The position numbers were made by a program, and so were the translations under genes. Shown here piece after piece: positions 53,771 through 62,486 of a stretch of 64,000 nt of DNA. The stretch lies in the NCBI RefSeq assembly GCF_014126615.1, contig NZ_CP059897.1, forward strand, positions 1,302,001-1,366,000, given 5' to 3'. The stretch's first letter is position 1. Every line of letters starts with the position of its first letter. This DNA comes from Ciceribacter thiooxidans (GTDB taxonomy: Bacteria > Pseudomonadota > Alphaproteobacteria > Rhizobiales > Rhizobiaceae). The notes beneath the pieces were generated by a model that was not told the origin of the DNA, made no database searches, and saw nothing but the letters and a program-made list of their open reading frames with translations.

Positions 53771-55294
53771 TTACGTCCTCACCCAATTCGCCCGCGTGCG
53801 CCCGACCCGCATGACGACCGACTTGATCTCGAGGAATTCCTCGAGACCGTAGCGGCCGTTTTCGCGACCCTGGCCACTCTGCTTGTAGCCGCCGAAGGTA
53901 ACTTCGGGAAAACCGTCCATCCAGGTGTTGGTCCAGACCGTGCCGGCCTCGGCGCGGCGCGCGAAGGCAAGGCAGGTATGGACATTCTCGCTCCAGACGC
54001 CGGCGGACAGCCCGTAGGCGGCATCGTTGGTAAGCGCGATCGCGTCCTCCAGCGTGCTGAAGGTGAGCACTGAGAGCACCGGCCCGAACACCTCCTCGCG
54101 CGCAATCGCCATATCCGCGGTCACGCCGGTAACCACGGTCGGCGCGAAGAACCGGCCCGGCAGACCGGGATGGGAAACCGGCGCGCCTCCGAGCTCAACC
54201 CTTGCTCCCGCCGCCAGGGCATCCTTCACATAGCCGGCGATCTTTTCCTGGTGCGCCTGTGAGATGATGGCGCCAATCTGCGTTTCGGGGTTGAGCGGAT
54301 CGCCGAAGGCGACCTTCTTCGAAAGCGCCACGACCTTCTCGACGAGCATCTCGGCGATGTCCTCATGGACGATGATGCGGCTGCCGGAATTGCAGCACTC
54401 GCCGGCGTTGAAATAGACGCCGAAGGTGATCGCATCGGCGGCGCTTTCGAGATCCGCATCCGGGAACACGACCTGCGGGTTCTTGCCGCCGAGCTCCAGC
54501 GCCACCTTCTTGAGTGTCGCAGAGGCGGCCGCCGCAATCGCCTTGCCGACCGCGGTCGAGCCGGTAAAGCTTACCATGTCAACATCCGGATGCTCCGCCA
54601 TCAACGCGCCGACGGGCTGCCCAAAGCCGAGCACGATATTGACGACGCCCGCCGGCAAACCGGCTTCTAGCAAAAGTTCGCCGAGGATGACCGTCGTCGA
54701 CGGCGTCATCTCCGACGGCTTGATGACGCATGTGCAGCCTGCCGCGAGCGCAAACGGCAGCTTCTGGCTCAGGATCCAGAAGGGGAAGTTCCACGGCGTG
54801 ATGATCGAAACGACGCCAATCGGCTCCTTCAGCACCATGGCAAGCATATCTTCGCCGAGCGAATTGTGACTCTCGCCATGCATCGTGCGGGCAAGGGACG
54901 CCGCATAGCGCCAGAGATCGGCCGCACCGGCTATCTCGCCGCGCGCCTGACTGATCGGCTTTCCGCTTTCGAGCGTTTCGAGAAGCGCCATCCGCTCGAC
55001 ATTGCCTTCGATCAGGTCCGCGACGTTCAGGAGGAGCATCGCGCGTTGTTTGCCGGAAACTCGGCTCCACCGCCCGTCGTCGAAGGCCCTACGCGCTGCG
55101 CCGATCGCGGCTTCCGTTTCTGCTTGCCCGGCGCGGGCGGAGCGGCTGACGAGAATTCCGTGCGAGGGCGAGGTCCGGTCGAAGGTCTCGCCGTCTTGGC
55201 TCCCTTTCCAGATGCCGTCGATCAGGTGCCGGCCCTCGAAGGCGGCTTCCGGCAAGGTTGCCTCGACGGCGGCGGTCATGGTCATGTCGCTCAT
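53771..55294 (-). CDS. NAD-dependent aldehyde dehydrogenase (betaine-aldehyde-dehydrogenase-like)
   Basis: A 507-residue ALDH. IITPWNFPFWILSQKLPFAL, the catalytic Glu in VALELGGKNPQVVF and the catalytic Cys in FNAGECCNSGSRIIV are all present, as are EEVFGPVLSVL and TWMDGFPEVTFGGYKQSG. The start is the ATG at 55294; a GTG at 55300 overlapping the hydratase stop as GTGA is equally plausible and would fit the overlap pattern of the operon. It oxidises an aldehyde released by the pathway. Last gene of the unit. Confidence 0.93.
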   Translation of the reverse strand: MSDMTMTAAVEATLPEAAFEGRHLIDGIWKGSQDGETFDRTSPSHGILVSRSARAGQAETEAAIGAARRAFDDGRWSRVSGKQRAMLLLNVADLIEGNVERMALLETLESGKPISQARGEIAGAADLWRYAASLARTMHGESHNSLGEDMLAMVLKEPIGVVSIITPWNFPFWILSQKLPFALAAGCTCVIKPSEMTPSTTVILGELLLEAGLPAGVVNIVLGFGQPVGALMAEHPDVDMVSFTGSTAVGKAIAAAASATLKKVALELGGKNPQVVFPDADLESAADAITFGVYFNAGECCNSGSRIIVHEDIAEMLVEKVVALSKKVAFGDPLNPETQIGAIISQAHQEKIAGYVKDALAAGARVELGGAPVSHPGLPGRFFAPTVVTGVTADMAIAREEVFGPVLSVLTFSTLEDAIALTNDAAYGLSAGVWSENVHTCLAFARRAEAGTVWTNTWMDGFPEVTFGGYKQSGQGRENGRYGLEEFLEIKSVVMRVGRTRANWVRT

Positions 55295-55296
55295 GG

Positions 55297-56064
55297 TCAC
55301 TGTCCCGAAAAAGCCGGTTTGCGTTTGTCGCGGAAGGCCGCAACACCTTCGTTGCGGTCGGCGCTGGCCGCAATCGCAGCGCTTCCGAGCGCCTCGATCA
55401 TCGCCGCCTGATCCTCGCCGCAGCCGGCATGGATCATGAACTTGGCGACCTCGACGGCCCGCGGCGAGAGCTCTGCGACCTTTGCCGCGATCTCGACGGC
55501 CGCATGGCGAGGATCATCCGCAATCTCCGCGACGAAACCGAGCTGCAAGGCGCGCTCGGCACTGATGCGCCGTCCAAACAGGACCATTTCCTTCAGGACA
55601 GATTCCGGCAAGAGACGCGCGAGCCGCTGCGTACCGGACCAGCCGGGCACGATGCCGACATGGGCCTCGGGAAGCGCAAGCGTTGCCTTCGGCGCCATGA
55701 CCCGGATGTCGCATGCGGCCGCAAGCTCCAGCCCGCCGCCAAAGGCGTGGCCGGAAATCACGCCGATCACGGGTCTTGAGAACCGGGCAAGCCGGTCGAA
55801 GATCCGGTGTCCGTCGCGAACCCAGTGACGGGCGAACTCCGCCGGCGAAAGCTCGCCCCAGGCATTGATGTCGGCGCCGGCGCAGAAGGCCCGCTCGCCT
55901 TCCGCCGTCACCATCAGGCAGGCGATGTCCGCCCGGCGCTCGACGGTTTCGAGATGTTCTGCGAGTTCCGTCAACATCGCGAGGGTGAACGCGTTGAGCT
56001 TGGCCGGATTGTCGATCCGGATCTCGGCGAGCCGGTCGTGTATCTCGAGATGAACCCTGCTCAT
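55297..56064 (-). CDS. Enoyl-CoA hydratase/isomerase family protein
   Basis: A 255-residue crotonase: oxyanion-hole segments RAFCAGADINAW and VISGHAFGGGLELAAACDI, and the catalytic Glu region LALPEAHVGIVPGWSGTQRL. It hydrates an enoyl-CoA or acts as an isomerase or retro-aldol crotonase. The ATG at 56064 overlaps the CoA-transferase stop as ATGA. In this operon it should act on the CoA thioester made by the CoA-transferase. Confidence 0.93.
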   Translation of the reverse strand: MSRVHLEIHDRLAEIRIDNPAKLNAFTLAMLTELAEHLETVERRADIACLMVTAEGERAFCAGADINAWGELSPAEFARHWVRDGHRIFDRLARFSRPVIGVISGHAFGGGLELAAACDIRVMAPKATLALPEAHVGIVPGWSGTQRLARLLPESVLKEMVLFGRRISAERALQLGFVAEIADDPRHAAVEIAAKVAELSPRAVEVAKFMIHAGCGEDQAAMIEALGSAAIAASADRNEGVAAFRDKRKPAFSGQ

Positions 56065-57632
56065 GGCGTCCACCCCATCGGCGCCTCGGACAGCAGTCTC
56101 CGGTCGATCGTCGCCGCGTCGGCTGCAACCTTGACCCGCCCTTGAGAGGCCGTGACAATGTCCCGCTCCGGCTCGATGCCGGGCATGATTTCAGTAGCGA
56201 CGAGGCCATGGTCGGTGAGCCGCATGACGCAACGCTCGGTGACATAGAGCACGTCCTGTCCCTCGGCGCGCGCGCGACGGCCGGAGAAGGTCACATGCTC
56301 GACCTTCTCCACCATCTTGGTGAACTTACCCGGCTTGGCGACGCGGATGCCCTCTCCGGTGAGCTGCACCTCCGCACCCGCCTCGAACCAGCCGGAGAAG
56401 ACGATCTTGCGCGCCTGCGCGGTGATATCGACGAAGCCGCCGCAACCAGCCGTGAGATAGGGCTTCTTGCCGAGCTTCGAGACGTTGACATTGCCCTCGA
56501 CATCGACTTCCAGGAAGGAGAGGAAGGACACGTCGAAACCGCCGCCCTGGAAATAGATGAACTGCTGCGGCGAGGGCACGAAACCGTCGGCGTTGGAGGC
56601 GCAGCCGAAGGCGAAGTCGGTGAGCGGCATGCCTCCGACGGCGCCCTGCTCGATTGCCCAGGTGACCGCATCGGGATGGCCTTCCTCAAGCAGGATACGC
56701 GGCACCTGCGCGCTAATGCCGAAGCCGAGATTGGCCGTCATGCCGCGTTTCAACTCGAGTGCGGCCCGGCGCGCAATCACCTTCTCGACGCCGTGCCCGG
56801 CGAGCTTGAAGCTCGACCACGGCCGCATGATCTGGCCGGAGATCGCCGGATCGTAGGGCGTCTCGCAGGTCTGCTTTTGGTCCGGATCGATGACCACGAG
56901 GTCGACGAGGTGACCCGGCACCCGCACGTCGTGCGGCCTGAGGCTGCCGGCAGCCGTCATGCGCTGCACCTGCGCGATCACGACGCCACCGTGATTGCGC
57001 ACGGCAATCGCCTGTTCCAGTCCGCCGAGATAGGCCCCCTCGTGTTCATAGGTGAGGTTGCCGCGCTCGTCTGCCGTCGTCGCCCGCAGGATGCAGACGT
57101 CCGGCACGATGTTCGGAAAATGCAGCCAGGTCTCGCCGGCAAACTCCACCCGCGTGACGATCGGCCGGGCGGCGGCTTTCGCATTCATGGCACAACCTTC
57201 ACGCCGCGGATCGACGAAGGTATCGAGACCGATGCGGGTGAGGACGCCCGGTCGGCGAGCGGCTGCCTCGCGGTGCATGTCGAACATGATGCCGGAAGGC
57301 ACATTGTAGGCCTCGATGCGGTCCTCAACGATCATCTTCCAGATCTCGGGCATCGGCAGGTTCGAAGGGCCGGACGGATAGGAGCCGGCGAGAACGCGGC
57401 TGATGAGGCCGTCCTTGGCGATGTGGTCGATGCCCTTGACCCCGTACATGTCGCCGGCGGCGATCGGGTGCAGCATGGTCAGGCCGCGCGGATGGCCTTC
57501 GTCGTCGAAACGTTTTCCGAGCGCTTCCAGAACGAGATCGGGGCAGCCTAGGGCGGAGGAGGACGAGACCGTGACCACCGCGCCGTCGGGAATGCGTGCG
57601 ACGGCTTCGGATGCCGAAACGAGCTTGCTCAC
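56061..57632 (-). CDS. Acyl-CoA:carboxylate CoA-transferase (propionate/ketoacid CoA-transferase type)
   Basis: A 523-residue family-I CoA-transferase with both alpha and beta halves fused. N-terminal MSKLVSASEAVARIPDGAVV, and in the second half the active-site Glu in AIEQGAVGGMPLTDF and GGGFDVSFLSFLEVDVEG. The length equals fused PCT/YdiF-type enzymes. It transfers CoA to a carboxylic acid intermediate. It overlaps the dehydrogenase gene by 4 nt upstream and the hydratase gene by 4 nt downstream. Confidence 0.93.
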   Translation of the reverse strand: MSKLVSASEAVARIPDGAVVTVSSSSALGCPDLVLEALGKRFDDEGHPRGLTMLHPIAAGDMYGVKGIDHIAKDGLISRVLAGSYPSGPSNLPMPEIWKMIVEDRIEAYNVPSGIMFDMHREAAARRPGVLTRIGLDTFVDPRREGCAMNAKAAARPIVTRVEFAGETWLHFPNIVPDVCILRATTADERGNLTYEHEGAYLGGLEQAIAVRNHGGVVIAQVQRMTAAGSLRPHDVRVPGHLVDLVVIDPDQKQTCETPYDPAISGQIMRPWSSFKLAGHGVEKVIARRAALELKRGMTANLGFGISAQVPRILLEEGHPDAVTWAIEQGAVGGMPLTDFAFGCASNADGFVPSPQQFIYFQGGGFDVSFLSFLEVDVEGNVNVSKLGKKPYLTAGCGGFVDITAQARKIVFSGWFEAGAEVQLTGEGIRVAKPGKFTKMVEKVEHVTFSGRRARAEGQDVLYVTERCVMRLTDHGLVATEIMPGIEPERDIVTASQGRVKVAADAATIDRRLLSEAPMGWTP

Positions 57633-58630
57633 TTGGCACCTCCATAGTCGATATCGACGGCGGCGCCGGTCAGCGCGGCCTCGCGAACGGCGAGCGCGAC
57701 CGCAAGCGACTTGGCACCGTCCCAGCCGTTCGCGGCGGGTTCACCACGGCCTGCGGCAGCCGCATGGAAGCGCCGCACCGCTTCGCCGTAAAGATCGTGG
57801 GAATCATAGGGGACCGCCTCGCGGCCGGCCGCGGTGACGAGTTCGATCGCGCCGACCGGGTTCTGCGTCATCACGCCTCTTGCGAAGATCGAACCTTCGG
57901 TGCCGTGCACCTCGAGGCCGGTCCCGGCGAACGGGTGAGTGAAGCTTTCATGGCTCATCACCATGATGCCGGACGGCATCGACCAGACGGACATGACCGA
58001 ATCCTCGACACCCTGCCCGAGGCCGGACGCGGCCATCTGCGCGACCACCGTCTTCGGGTCCTCGCCGGTGAGGAAGCGGACGACATCCGCATCATGCACG
58101 GTGATGTCCGGGATGACGCCGCCGCCGGCGGCAGGAGAATTGATGCGCCAGCCCTGCAGGCTTTCCGGCAGATGCACAGCGTGATGGAGTCGCAGCGACA
58201 GTACCCGCCCGATGCGCCCGTCCCGGATCAGGGACTGGACGGCGCGGTGGCTGCCCGAGCAACGAAGATGATGATTGGTGGCGAAGACCGCGCCCCGCTT
58301 CTCCGCCGCACGCACCATCGAGACGGCATCGGCAAGGGACATCGCCAGCGGCTTTTCGCAGAGGACGTGCTTGCCGGCCGCAATCGCAGCCAAGGCCTGA
58401 GGCAGGTGCTTTTCATTCGTCGTGGAGATGTAGACGGCCTCGATACCCGGATCGGCGAGCGCCTCCTCGACGCTGCTACCCGAGAGAGGAATATCATGGG
58501 CCGCGACAAAGGCGGCGCCGCGTTCTGCCGAGGAACTCACCACGCGGACAATCTCGCCGCCCTCGGCCCTCAAAGCCCGGATCATGTACTGTGCAGCGAT
58601 GGTACTCGCCCCGATCAGCGCCCAGCGCAT
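57629..58630 (-). CDS. Gfo/Idh/MocA family oxidoreductase
   Basis: A 333-residue NAD(P)-dependent dehydrogenase: Rossmann motif WALIGASTIAAQYMIRAL, catalytic Lys in VLCEKPLAMSLADA, and C-terminal GGGVIPDITVHDADVVRFL. The start is the ATG at 58630 behind GGGAGG; six codons upstream are not needed. It oxidises or reduces a sugar-like substrate. First gene of the four-gene overlapping operon; two palindromes lie 21 bp apart just upstream. Confidence 0.9.
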   Translation of the reverse strand: MRWALIGASTIAAQYMIRALRAEGGEIVRVVSSSAERGAAFVAAHDIPLSGSSVEEALADPGIEAVYISTTNEKHLPQALAAIAAGKHVLCEKPLAMSLADAVSMVRAAEKRGAVFATNHHLRCSGSHRAVQSLIRDGRIGRVLSLRLHHAVHLPESLQGWRINSPAAGGGVIPDITVHDADVVRFLTGEDPKTVVAQMAASGLGQGVEDSVMSVWSMPSGIMVMSHESFTHPFAGTGLEVHGTEGSIFARGVMTQNPVGAIELVTAAGREAVPYDSHDLYGEAVRRFHAAAAGRGEPAANGWDGAKSLAVALAVREAALTGAAVDIDYGGAK

Positions 58631-58650
58631 CTCCGTCCTCCCGAACAAAA

Positions 58651-58664
58651 TTGGATCGTTCCAA
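58651..58664. promoter_or_regulatory. TTGGATCGTTCCAA, probable LacI-type operator
   Basis: A 14-bp palindrome with one mismatched pair, 20 bp before the dehydrogenase start. Its centre is 21 bp (two helical turns) from the next palindrome, matching the TTGGAACGTTCCAA consensus. Confidence 0.7.
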
Positions 58665-58672
58665 TTTGTATA

Positions 58673-58684
58673 TGGAACGTTCCA
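58673..58684. promoter_or_regulatory. TGGAACGTTCCA palindrome, probable LacI-type operator
   Basis: A perfect 12-bp palindrome. With the site at 58651 it forms a tandem pair that would lie over the operon promoter. Similar in centre to the 52472 site. Confidence 0.75.
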
Positions 58685-58829
58685 AATGGAGTCAATAGGA
58701 AAATCACGCTGTGATGTACCGATTGGATCGAGAGGTTATCGCTCAGCCGGCTCGCAGGCCGTAGAGAATGAACACCAGTGACAACGCCGCTTGCTCGGAC
58801 GATGGGCGGCGGCAACCACGCTCCCCGCC

Positions 58830-59951
58830 TTATCGCCTTGCGGTGCGCCGGCTTTCCGCGCCCGAGACTTCTGGCCCGCTCCGTTCCGCAATCGCCCGAA
58901 CAAGAAGCAGCATGACGAGCGCCTGGCCGTAAGGCGCCGGGACATTGGGGATCTGCCGGTAGAAGTCCAGCGTATGACCCATCGGCGTACCGTCGGAGAC
59001 TTCAAGCACAATCCCGCTGTCGTCGATCCGCGCCAGAACCGCTTCGAGCGCCTTGTCCGCGACCGGCTTCAATCCTGCATCCAGCAGGCCGAGATCGATG
59101 CCGCGCAGGATGCCGTAGGCGATCGCCGCCGTTGCAGACGTCTCCTCCGGCGAACCCGGATCGCAAACCAGCGTGCAGAACATGCCGTTGTCGCGCTGGT
59201 GGGCGGCAAGCGTCCTCACCTGCGAGCGCAGCACGAAAGTGAGGTGCCGCCGCAAATGGTCCGGCACGTGGGAGACGAGACTGAAGAGTTCCGGGATCGC
59301 CACGGTGATCCAGGAATTGCCCCGCGCCCAGAACGCCTTGGCGAAATTGTGCCGGCCGTTGAAGGTCCAGCCATGATACCAGAGACCCGTCACCGGATCG
59401 GCGAGATAGCGCTCGTGCACGAGAAACTGGTAGAAGGCTTCCTCAATCCAGTCCTGCCGGCCGAAACGCTGACCAGCGCGGGCGAGAAAGAGACACGTCA
59501 TGAACAGCGTGTCGTCCCAGAGTTCGCCGTCATTCATCCGCTCCTTCACGACGTGCTGGAATCCGTCGTCCTCGGTGCGCGCGAGCTTCGTCATCAGCCA
59601 GTCGGCCCAGTCCCGGACCAGCGCCTCCCAGTCCGGACGATCGACATGGTCGATCAGCACGCTGAGCGGCAGCATCGGAGAAGAGGAATTGACCTGGCGC
59701 GGCGGCAGCCCGCGGCCGATCTGCCAGTCGTACCACCGCGCGATCGCCTCGATCAGCGAGCGGTCGCCAACCGCCTCGGCATGGCGGATCAGCCCATAGA
59801 TGCCGACACCAACCTCCCAGTCCCATTCATCGAACTGCAACTGGTAAGCACCATCGGGCGCGGCGACGGTCTCGTTGATGCCCTTGAGGCGGGCAAGGCC
59901 CAGTGCAACGCGGGAGAGTGTCTCGGAAAGTAGCTCGGGCTCGATCAACAT
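58830..59951 (-). CDS. GH105 unsaturated rhamnogalacturonyl hydrolase-like protein
   Basis: A 373-residue (alpha/alpha)6-barrel hydrolase. It removes the 4,5-unsaturated uronic acid from the end of oligosaccharides made by lyases. Recognisable residues are the catalytic Asp in GELWDDTLFM (about 143-152), WYHGW near 192-196 and FWARGNSWI near 207-215, matching YteR/YesR. The ATG at 59951 (MLIEPELLSE) has an AGGA ribosome site; the GTG at 59966 is an alternative. There is no signal peptide, so it acts on imported oligosaccharides. It follows the 835-residue protein gene. Confidence 0.92.
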   Translation of the reverse strand: MLIEPELLSETLSRVALGLARLKGINETVAAPDGAYQLQFDEWDWEVGVGIYGLIRHAEAVGDRSLIEAIARWYDWQIGRGLPPRQVNSSSPMLPLSVLIDHVDRPDWEALVRDWADWLMTKLARTEDDGFQHVVKERMNDGELWDDTLFMTCLFLARAGQRFGRQDWIEEAFYQFLVHERYLADPVTGLWYHGWTFNGRHNFAKAFWARGNSWITVAIPELFSLVSHVPDHLRRHLTFVLRSQVRTLAAHQRDNGMFCTLVCDPGSPEETSATAAIAYGILRGIDLGLLDAGLKPVADKALEAVLARIDDSGIVLEVSDGTPMGHTLDFYRQIPNVPAPYGQALVMLLLVRAIAERSGPEVSGAESRRTARR

Positions 59952-59978
59952 CGGCGATCCTGTCACAAGAGAAGACGG

Positions 59979-62486
59979 TCAGAAGGAATAGGCGTCGAAA
60001 TGCCGGATGGCGGGGTCGAGGCTGCGGTTGGGGAAGTCGCAAGACTTGCCGCCGACGGTCAGCCCGTGCTCCCGATCAAGGGCGAGCGTGGCGCTGCCCG
60101 GCCGATCGAAAACAAGCTGCCCGGTCGCGTCGAGCGACATGGAGACGCCGGCAAGGTGATCCTGGAAGGCGGCGAAGTCCGCCGGGCTGGAGCCTTCCCC
60201 GACCAGCGCCACCCAGCCGCAATGGAGGCCTTCGGCGCGGAACTCGATGCCGGCGCCGGGACCCGTAGTGACGGCCTCGATCGGCCTTGTCGCCGAGAGC
60301 CCGGCAAAACCCCGCCCGGCTCTGAGCACGATCCAGTTGCCGAAGCGCTCGACCGCATCGAAGGCATCCGTCTGAACATAGGCATGGGTGAAGGGCTGGC
60401 GGGCGTTTTCGCCGAGGTCGAAGAGGAGCATCGCGACGTTCTCGTACTGCGCCACGCGCGGCAGCGAGCCGTTGCCCGCCCAGTAGGACGGCCGCTGGCT
60501 GCCCCAAGGGTCGTCCTCGCCGGGATGGTTGATCCAGGCACGGGCAAAGGGGTCGGCGGCGAAGCGCAGGTCGACGACATGCTGCTGATGTCCGCGACCG
60601 CCGGGCTTGCCGTCGACCATCGACGACAACTGCACCGCGGCCGTCTTGTACAGCGCCAGCCGCGCCGCCTCATCGTGCCCCTGAACGTAATGCGCCGTCA
60701 GCGCCTTGTCGGGCTCTGGCTCGACCACCGCGCAGGCCGCTGCGGGCGGCTCGTAGCCACCGGAGCAGAACATCGGTAGCGCCGCCACGCCGTCGTTCAG
60801 CCAACCCTTCCCGAAGGCGACGGTGGCGAAAGGAGCGAGTTCGGTCAGCGGCCCGGCGCGCAGTTCCTTGTCGTAGGCACGCCCCATGGTGCCGGCCGGC
60901 ACACCGGCCAGCGTGTGCAGCCCGATCATCAGCATCAGCCGGTCGAGCAACGCCCGCGCACGCGCCTTGATCGCACCCTCCCCGAGGTGCTCCAGCGCCA
61001 GCAGGCCGATGAAATCGATCGGGTAATAGGCGGCGGAGTTCCATTCCGCTAGCCCGTGGCGTTCGACGGAATCGAACCATTTCGAAAGCCGTTCCTCGCC
61101 GAGGCGGGCCTGTTCGCTGCCCCTGCGCCCGGAGCAGCTGAAGGTCTCCTCCGGCAGCAGACGGCCGGCCAGATATTGCGAGACATGGAAGCAGAGGACG
61201 TGGTTCTCGCTCCAGAACCACATGACGTCGTTGCCCGGCTCGTCGACCCAGTAGCGGTAGTCGAGAACCGCCCGCCGGATCTCGTGACGCGTCGCCTCGG
61301 GCAGATCGTCACGATAATCCGCATAGAGCCAGAGCAGCGGCACCATCACGAAATCGGAGCAGTCCCGGCGTTCGTCGATGGTGGCCAGCATGTCGGCGAT
61401 GATTGCCTGAACCGTGGCATCCGTCGACCGCCCGGTCGCCAGGATGGCAATCGCACGGCCTATCCGCATCTCGCCCTTGGCGGCGGCGTAGTCGAGCGCC
61501 AGTGCCTTGCGTTCTGCCAGCGGCCGGCCCGAAAGATCGCGGAACGGCGCGGTGAAGGTCGCGAACGCGATGTGTCGCGAGACCCTGTTGTCCCCGACGG
61601 AGAAGGTGAGTTCGAGCGGATGATATCCATCGGCAAGCCCATCGGCTCCGGGCAACTCGACGGTGGTCGACCCCGCCTTCAGAAGACCCTGAACGTCGAG
61701 AAGCGGCGGCTTGTCGCTCATATGGACGCTCGGCTGGATGCGGCCGCGCACGGTGACGTCAACGATTGCCGGCCGCTCCACCCTGAGCCGCAGCCGACCG
61801 TCGCGTACATGCAGCGGCTCCGGCCGCACCTCCGCCGCGAGGTCCTTCAACAGCCCGACCGTCGCGCCGGAGATCGCGACGGGAAGGTGTGCCGTAAGCA
61901 TGTCGGGGCCAAGCGAGGTCAGCTCGAAATACCAGAGCGCGTCGCGCTCGGCGAGTTCCTCAGTGAGCACGACCACCTCCGAGCCGCCGGCCTTCAACGG
62001 CAACCGGATTTCGGTTTCGGATTCTCTGTTGCGGCGGAAGGGTTCGAACACCGCGCACTGGACGCCGTCCACCCAGATCCGCACGCCGCCGCAAGTGGCA
62101 AGCCGGAATACATAGTCTCCGGCATGTGCCGGCACGAGTTCAGTCTTCAGCCAGCGCGCAAGCCGCGTCGGGCGATGCCAGAACCCGGAGAACTCCACCC
62201 GCCGGTTGAAACCGGGTAGGTAGAGCCCGTCGATCTCGAATTGGTGCCGGAAGGCTACGCGGCGGGACTTGAGCTCCCGCCACAACGCCACCCGGCATGG
62301 CAGGTCGCCGACATCGACGAAGCCGTTGACGAAACGGTAGCTGACCCGATCCTCGGCAAGCGCCGGCTCGCCGGGATAGAGACGAGCCTCGACCGGCGAC
62401 ATGGCCCAGGCCGTGACGGTCTCACCCGGAGCGACGGCAAAGCCCGTGGCAGCAGATGCGGTTTCGGCAAATCGCGGCGCCGTCAT
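59979..62486 (-). CDS. Large protein of unknown function with PA14-like and alpha/alpha-toroid-like regions
   Basis: An 835-residue protein without a signal peptide. Residues ~100-195 (GFWHRPTRLARWLKTELVPA, GDYVFRLATCGGVRIWVDGV) resemble a PA14-type beta-sandwich. After a second beta-rich part, residues ~330-620 look like a helical toroid with VMWFWSENHVLCFHVSQYLA and LAEWNSAAYYPIDF, aromatic and acidic clusters suited to a sugar cleft. The C-terminus is beta-rich. I do not recognise a named family; a polysaccharide lyase or glycosidase role is suggested by the neighbouring GH105 gene. The ATG overlaps the HAD gene stop as ATGA. Confidence 0.8.
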   Translation of the reverse strand: MTAPRFAETASAATGFAVAPGETVTAWAMSPVEARLYPGEPALAEDRVSYRFVNGFVDVGDLPCRVALWRELKSRRVAFRHQFEIDGLYLPGFNRRVEFSGFWHRPTRLARWLKTELVPAHAGDYVFRLATCGGVRIWVDGVQCAVFEPFRRNRESETEIRLPLKAGGSEVVVLTEELAERDALWYFELTSLGPDMLTAHLPVAISGATVGLLKDLAAEVRPEPLHVRDGRLRLRVERPAIVDVTVRGRIQPSVHMSDKPPLLDVQGLLKAGSTTVELPGADGLADGYHPLELTFSVGDNRVSRHIAFATFTAPFRDLSGRPLAERKALALDYAAAKGEMRIGRAIAILATGRSTDATVQAIIADMLATIDERRDCSDFVMVPLLWLYADYRDDLPEATRHEIRRAVLDYRYWVDEPGNDVMWFWSENHVLCFHVSQYLAGRLLPEETFSCSGRRGSEQARLGEERLSKWFDSVERHGLAEWNSAAYYPIDFIGLLALEHLGEGAIKARARALLDRLMLMIGLHTLAGVPAGTMGRAYDKELRAGPLTELAPFATVAFGKGWLNDGVAALPMFCSGGYEPPAAACAVVEPEPDKALTAHYVQGHDEAARLALYKTAAVQLSSMVDGKPGGRGHQQHVVDLRFAADPFARAWINHPGEDDPWGSQRPSYWAGNGSLPRVAQYENVAMLLFDLGENARQPFTHAYVQTDAFDAVERFGNWIVLRAGRGFAGLSATRPIEAVTTGPGAGIEFRAEGLHCGWVALVGEGSSPADFAAFQDHLAGVSMSLDATGQLVFDRPGSATLALDREHGLTVGGKSCDFPNRSLDPAIRHFDAYSF

